Made by a program: the position numbers and the translations under genes. 32,500 nt of DNA from Cristatella mucedo (Eukaryota > Bryozoa > Phylactolaemata > Cristatellidae), in assembly GCA_009760855.2 (NCBI GenBank), contig WPIO01000067.1:1127501-1160000 (forward strand). The letters are read 5' to 3'. Below the pieces are notes generated by a model. The model was not told the origin of the DNA and did no database searches. It saw nothing but the letters and a program-made list of their open reading frames with translations. This document shows positions 1-32,500 of the stretch, in pieces. Within the stretch, counting starts at the first letter, position 1. Each line of letters opens with the position of its first letter.

Positions 1-562
1 GGGCGAGGACTTAGGGAGGGGGCGCGGCACCAGTCACCGGTCGGATTGCAGTCGAGCTCAAGACGGGAGCCTTGCGGCATCCTGATCGTATGCGGGTTGC
101 TCGGATAGTGCCGCCACTCGAGGTTGGCTTGCGAGCGCTCGACGACTGCAAGAGTAGAAGTGAGCGAGCGAGTTCAGCCCTCTGCTGCTGCTCCTGCTGC
201 AGCAGGAGCAGCAGCAGGAGCAGAGGGCAGCGACCGATCGGGAGGCTTCGGCGTCGCCGGCTAGGATCGCGCAGCAGCGCAGCTGCTGCCGTTGGTGCAT
301 CGCGCCCCGGTTCGAGCTCTTCTCCTTCGGCCGGCTCTACGATCGAGGCGGGACCGAGCATCGCTGCTCACCGAAGCGGCCAACGCGCCCCTCGGCGGCC
401 ACGTGCGCAATCCCTGCGGGCAGACTGCTGCTGCAGCTGCTGCCACTCTGGAGGCTGTGGCAGTGGCGGCGCCAAGGTGCATGACAATGCGATCCGGAAC
501 GAAAAGCGATCGAACGCGATGACGGGCAGGACGGGGCAGCGGCAAGTTGGCCTCAGACTTAC
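1..562. other. Intron sequence after exon 31, GC-rich, no exon recognised
   Basis: No Ig, EGF or laminin G signature appears in any minus-strand frame here. The stretch is GC-rich and holds CTG/CAG-type repeats, including a perfect palindrome at 182-217. The next perlecan exon is probably beyond position 1. Confidence 0.6.
182..217. repeat. Perfect 36-bp palindrome of CTG/CAG-type triplets
   Basis: The left arm 182-199 is CTGCTGCTGCTCCTGCTG. The right arm 200-217 is its exact reverse complement with no spacer. It could extrude as a cruciform or fold as a hairpin in the intron RNA. Confidence 0.9.
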
Positions 563-30593
<30,031 letters not shown>

Positions 30594-31335
30594 CTGCAAA
30601 CGAGCGTGCCGAAGTCAACGCCTCGGCTTGGCGCCGGCGGCAGCAGAAAACCCAGCCGCGACCGTCGGCCGATCCTTGTTGCGACCATGCGCAACATCGC
30701 AACATCGGACGGCTCTGCTGAGCAGCCTGAGCACCCTCTCGCAGCTCTCACAGCTCGAGCTCGCCAGGTCAAAGCGCACGAGCCCGGCGCAGCAGCCACG
30801 GCGCTGCTGCAGGCGCTGGTAGGCGTAGGTTCTGGCCACGTGGTGGGCGAGCGTGGGCGACCCTCAAACGCGGCTGCAGAAGCCCATCGCCCAAGCACCA
30901 ACCAGAATGAAGGGGGTGTAGTCCGGAGGTAGGCTGGAGTCCGATGGGCAATGCGTTCAGCACACCCTGGCCAGTGTCAGCCTCATGCCGGTGAGTGGCT
31001 TTTGCGCGCGACGCACTCGTGCAGCATGGGCTGATCTCGCTCTTTGGAACATGAGCCCATTCTGCTCGGCTGAATCGTGTTGACAGCCCACGCCCCTGTT
31101 GACGCCCACCACACTCTGCCGTCGGCCGGGTTTAAGCAATAGTTCGACCCCTGATGGGAGGAGGAGGCCAAATAGCAGTGTGATAGCAGGGCTTCCGGTC
31201 TGGCCCACTACGCCCATGGTTCAACGTCATGCCTGCCTTTAATAGTTTATTTAGCGACACAGCAAGCACGAATGCACGGCTACTTAGTTCCAAGTTTCAA
31301 TCCACATACAGCATATGTATGTATACTCTGCCAAT
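30594..31335. other. Sequence upstream of exon 1, no certain exon
   Basis: The missing first half of the N-terminal Ig should lie upstream, but I saw no Cys...Trp Ig pattern here. Minus-strand frames include one with clustered cysteines near 30680-30790. It resembles no family I can name. Confidence 0.45.
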
Positions 31336-32490
<1,155 letters not shown>

Positions 32491-32500
32491 TGCGCATAAT

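Noticed and set aside
30615-30839. Cysteine-clustered minus-strand frame upstream of exon 1 as a possible extra module
   Set aside because: Cysteine spacing fits neither LDLa, EGF, Ig nor SEA, and no matching splice sites were found.

Overview
The window is nuclear DNA of an invertebrate animal. It holds most of one intron-rich gene on the minus strand. Conserved exons joined by GT-AG introns, long dinucleotide tracts, and relics of LINE, SINE and Tc1 elements all point to a metazoan. The phylum cannot be fixed from the sequence; a lophotrochozoan or flatworm is possible but unproven.

The gene is the orthologue of perlecan, the basement-membrane heparan sulfate proteoglycan core protein (vertebrate HSPG2, nematode UNC-52, fly Trol). 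I resolved 31 internal exons between 30593 and 563, read right to left. Splice phases agree at all 30 junctions if an alternative donor is used for exon 21. The chain is about 5.28 kb, roughly 1,760 codons. Both ends of the gene lie outside the window or were not found. Domain order is: half of an N-terminal Ig; three LDL-receptor class A modules; Ig1; laminin IV-1; a short laminin-EGF stretch; laminin IV-2; one full laminin EGF; an extra Ig; one more laminin EGF; laminin IV-3; then six Ig domains (Ig2, Ig3 and four more).

Two departures from the vertebrate plan stand out. An Ig domain sits inside the EGF array between laminin IV-2 and IV-3. The laminin-EGF block expected between laminin IV-3 and the Ig array is missing.

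The introns, about 24.7 kb, carry the rest. There are two CR1/L2-type LINE 3' ends (20.26-20.74 kb and 22.96-23.43 kb) and three or more isolated copies of the same 3' tail. Two tRNA-like SINE copies (7.56-7.70 kb and 12.58-12.74 kb) seem to share that tail. A broken Tc1-type transposase lies at 9.97-10.93 kb. A G-rich 14-bp minisatellite lies at 30.06-30.38 kb. There are many microsatellites, including about 1.15 kb of GT repeat at the right edge. No tRNA, rRNA, CRISPR array or bacterial gene was seen.
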